Assembly (NCBI GenBank): GCA_004352715.1 | Contig: SCFE01000055.1 | Span: 1,120,124 to 1,184,123, forward strand | Direction of reading: 5' to 3' | DNA length: 64,000 nt | From: Hofstenia miamia | Taxonomy: Eukaryota > Xenacoelomorpha > Acoela | Shown here: piece by piece, positions 61,561 to 64,000 of the stretch | How the letters are laid out: every line of letters starts with the position of its first letter | Numbering within the stretch: the first letter of the stretch is position 1 | Made by a program: the position numbers and the translations under genes | The notes under the pieces: model-generated | Seen by the model: the letters and a program-made list of their open reading frames with translations, nothing else | What the model was told of the DNA's origin: nothing | Databases searched by the model: none

Positions 61561-64000
61561 AGATGGAACACAACTCTAATTATATCACGTTATAAAAACG
61601 ATTAAATAATTTATGCAATTTCCCAAAAATAAATGGTTGCAAATTAAAAGGTCATTGTAATGTAAGTTATAATTATTGATTTTTTTGTAAATTTGATAAT
61701 AATTTTTAATCATGCAATATTAATGTATACATTTGCTGTTAATAAGAACTTAAATAATGGGATTTTGTAAATCTGTAGATAATTTTGAATGATTTGAATG
61801 CTAATTTTGTAAATTTGTTGATAACTGTGAATAATTTGTTAATTAAGCAGCATGAAATTTTTGACATGTTATAATTTTAGTCTTGTGTTCTTTCGCTTGT
61901 TAGTTAATAAACAGATGGGTTATAAATATGTTGAGAAAACAATGCAATTTCGACATTGTGGCAGCATAGCATCCTGTTCATACCCAAACATTGCGTGTCT
62001 TATGTGAGAGGCGTCATTAATTTCCTAAATACCTATGCACAATAATTACAAAACAAATATTTCAGACTATTTCAGTAACTGCCATTTTTGTTAAATTTGT
62101 ATCCTAACTATGATTTACATGAAATAAGCATTTTTATGAAAAATATTGAAATTTCTTTAATTAGAGAAGTCAACTTTCAAACTGCATCATTAAAGAAGGA
62201 TTCGTTTCAAAATTTTCTTTGTTTACACGTGTAAGAAGTTCTGATCTTGGTTTCTCTTTGTGATGAAATCCCAGAGTTTTAATTATTATAATACGATGGG
62301 TATTTTATGAGTTTGAAGAATGTTAACATAGTATAATGAGTTATTTTAGAAGGTAAACGACCTAAAAATGCAATGCTTATTTTTAGAAGAGTTTTTCTTT
62401 GAAACACTTAATGCACACCTTAATTGTAAGTCTCTAACATTTGACCTTAAATATCAAATCATTGTCAACGTACTCTTAGGCAATGCTATGTACTTAAGTT
62501 TGTTATTCTTTCAACTCACTTTGATTCAGAAAGTCTAATTAGTAAAAATAACTAGAAAGTTGTAGAATAGCTTCTCCTATAGTGTAAATGACTAATGTCA
62601 TATTATTCTCAAACCAGTAAGGATTGCGCTTAGATATCATAACCACAGAAACAAGGTTTCATATTAAAAGAAATCTAACCTCTCACTATTACAATATGAC
62701 TTCAAGCACAATTGGCTGAAATTGCTTAAAATCTTCGATTTCTATATAGCTACATCTTCTTATTATAATAAATAGAATGATAAAATCAGAATTTCGAGAA
62801 ATAAAAGATGTTATATGTTAATTCAAAATTTCCATCTTTGAATGCGATAAATTTATTATTTAAATGACAAATATTAGTAACAGCTATATAGTTAACAATT
62901 TTTCAGATAGTTGTTCCAGTTGTTTTTTGATCTGTCATGGTGGACAGCTTTACATGAAAGAGTTGTTTCTAGCAAGAACCTAAAGATCAAAATTTAAGAA
63001 TTGCAATCTGGAGCCAATGAAATCATAAGAAATTTCAACAGCTTCACAAAAATCCGCCCTTGATGCCATTTTCCAGGTAACAACTGCTGTGTGATCAGAA
63101 GTTTACAAGAAAACAAATTCAAATCAATAACTAAAATTGTTAGTACTGATCATAATTTCAATTGCAACTTTCCAGTAACCTTTCTTATCTTTGGATTGGG
63201 ATTGTATTATAAATTGTTTCTCCCCCATGTTCAATATTTCACTGCTTTTTTCCTAAATTGGATTTATTATAGTGTTTGATAAGAACATTTTTCTCGATTT
63301 TGTAATGTTACTTCACTAGCTTTAAGATCCCTTGATGCTTTTGAATTTTTTTAAATTTTTCTCACGCTAGCTACTGCAATTCGCTTTTTCTTTGTTAACT
63401 GCAACATTAATAAAGACAATGAAGGAATTTTGATATAGCTTGCAACTATTGAAATTGAGGTGTACATCTCAAAAGAAATGTTAGAATTTTTGTTTTTAAG
63501 AAGTCTTATTTCATCAATTAACCTGTTATAGTTTAAAATTTATAGTTATTTAATACACTAGTTATTGTTTCTGGACATCCTGTAGAAACGTAATGTCCAT
63601 TCAGAACATAGAAAAATTGTTAATGATAATTTATACTTTCTTACAGATATACTACCACTTTTCATTAAATTTTTATCAATTAAGCATCAATAAAATATTA
63701 ATGATCATATCAACCTAAGTCGACTTGGGTATTTCGAAGGGTTGTACAGTGGGGCTTAGTATCTCTTATATCACAACTTTCATTTTCACCAACCATTTTT
63801 GGTCCTTCTCCAAATTTTAAGAAGTTAGAAAAGATATTTGTTTTACAACTCTCCCTAATATTTGGCATATAATATTTGTAAAAAATCACGCACTTCAATC
63901 GACCGTCATTCATAAGCATTAGTTTTATGCATCCATGCCTATTTTCAAAGCAATTGACTCAAAACTAACTCTCATAACCGCAAATAGTGCTGAATATTAC
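61561..64000. other. Downstream sequence without recognised gene
   Basis: A+T-rich. The ORFs at 63091-63279 (+) and 63710-63919 (-) have no domain. TTTGTAAATTTGTTGATAA-type phrases around 61680-61840 suggest degenerate tandem sequence. Confidence 0.4.

Overview
The window is eukaryotic. It is about 70% A+T, has no dense ORFs, and contains one protein-coding gene split by 2-17 kb introns with GT-AG junctions (every visible acceptor ends in TTTAG) plus a large load of decayed transposons. One transposase remnant (532-1083) is of a type I know mainly from arthropods. My best reading is an invertebrate, probably an arthropod, with a large repeat-rich genome; the species cannot be fixed from this sequence. 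I saw no tRNA, rRNA, CRISPR or bacterial features.

The main gene is the 3' part of a SID-1/SIDT-family multipass membrane protein (dsRNA or cholesterol transport family, CREST superfamily) on the + strand. Seven exons are recognisable: 11221-11357, 20559-20664, 27822-27892, 45278-45427, 47521-47631, 56031-56144 and 58346-58408. They join in phase to 752 nt, about 250 residues, which is close to the length of the C-terminal half of animal SIDT proteins, and they end at a normal stop after a conserved LDDDLD motif. No upstream exons were found in 1-11220; they are either to the left of the window or too diverged to see.

The rest is introns and flanks packed with mobile elements. From left to right these are: a compound TA microsatellite (310-505); an internally deleted transposase with a DUF4817-like helix-turn-helix (532-1083); a zinc-finger transposase tail inside a group of five copies of a 17-nt motif (2285-2982); hAT-type MITEs, two of which closely bracket the first SIDT exon (10886-11186 and 11672-11943); a 1.39 kb non-autonomous hAT element with a perfect 8-bp target duplication (18765-20157); a dispersed hAT-related repeat (24111, 26570, 45826); a TTAA-flanked MITE with perfect 16-bp ends (31404-32040); a broken piggyBac (35515-36500), a THAP-finger remnant (36640-36837) and a Tc/mariner-like remnant (37220-37870); a drifting hexanucleotide array inside a long inverted repeat (39049-39746); a CACTA/EnSpm transposase (41218-42170); a BED-finger hAT transposase (42790-44428); a stack of hAT and pogo fragments beside SIDT exon 47521; an internally deleted piggyBac that still codes for its cysteine-rich tail (49660-50446); a LINE with a hAT MITE beside it (52490-54307); and an R2-like reverse transcriptase remnant (about 59950-61560).

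A single 109-codon ORF with a signal peptide and six cysteines downstream of it (30425-30754) lies in the 17 kb SIDT intron. It is the best candidate for a second, nested and apparently undescribed gene. All transposon genes seen here are interrupted by stops or frameshifts, so none looks autonomous.
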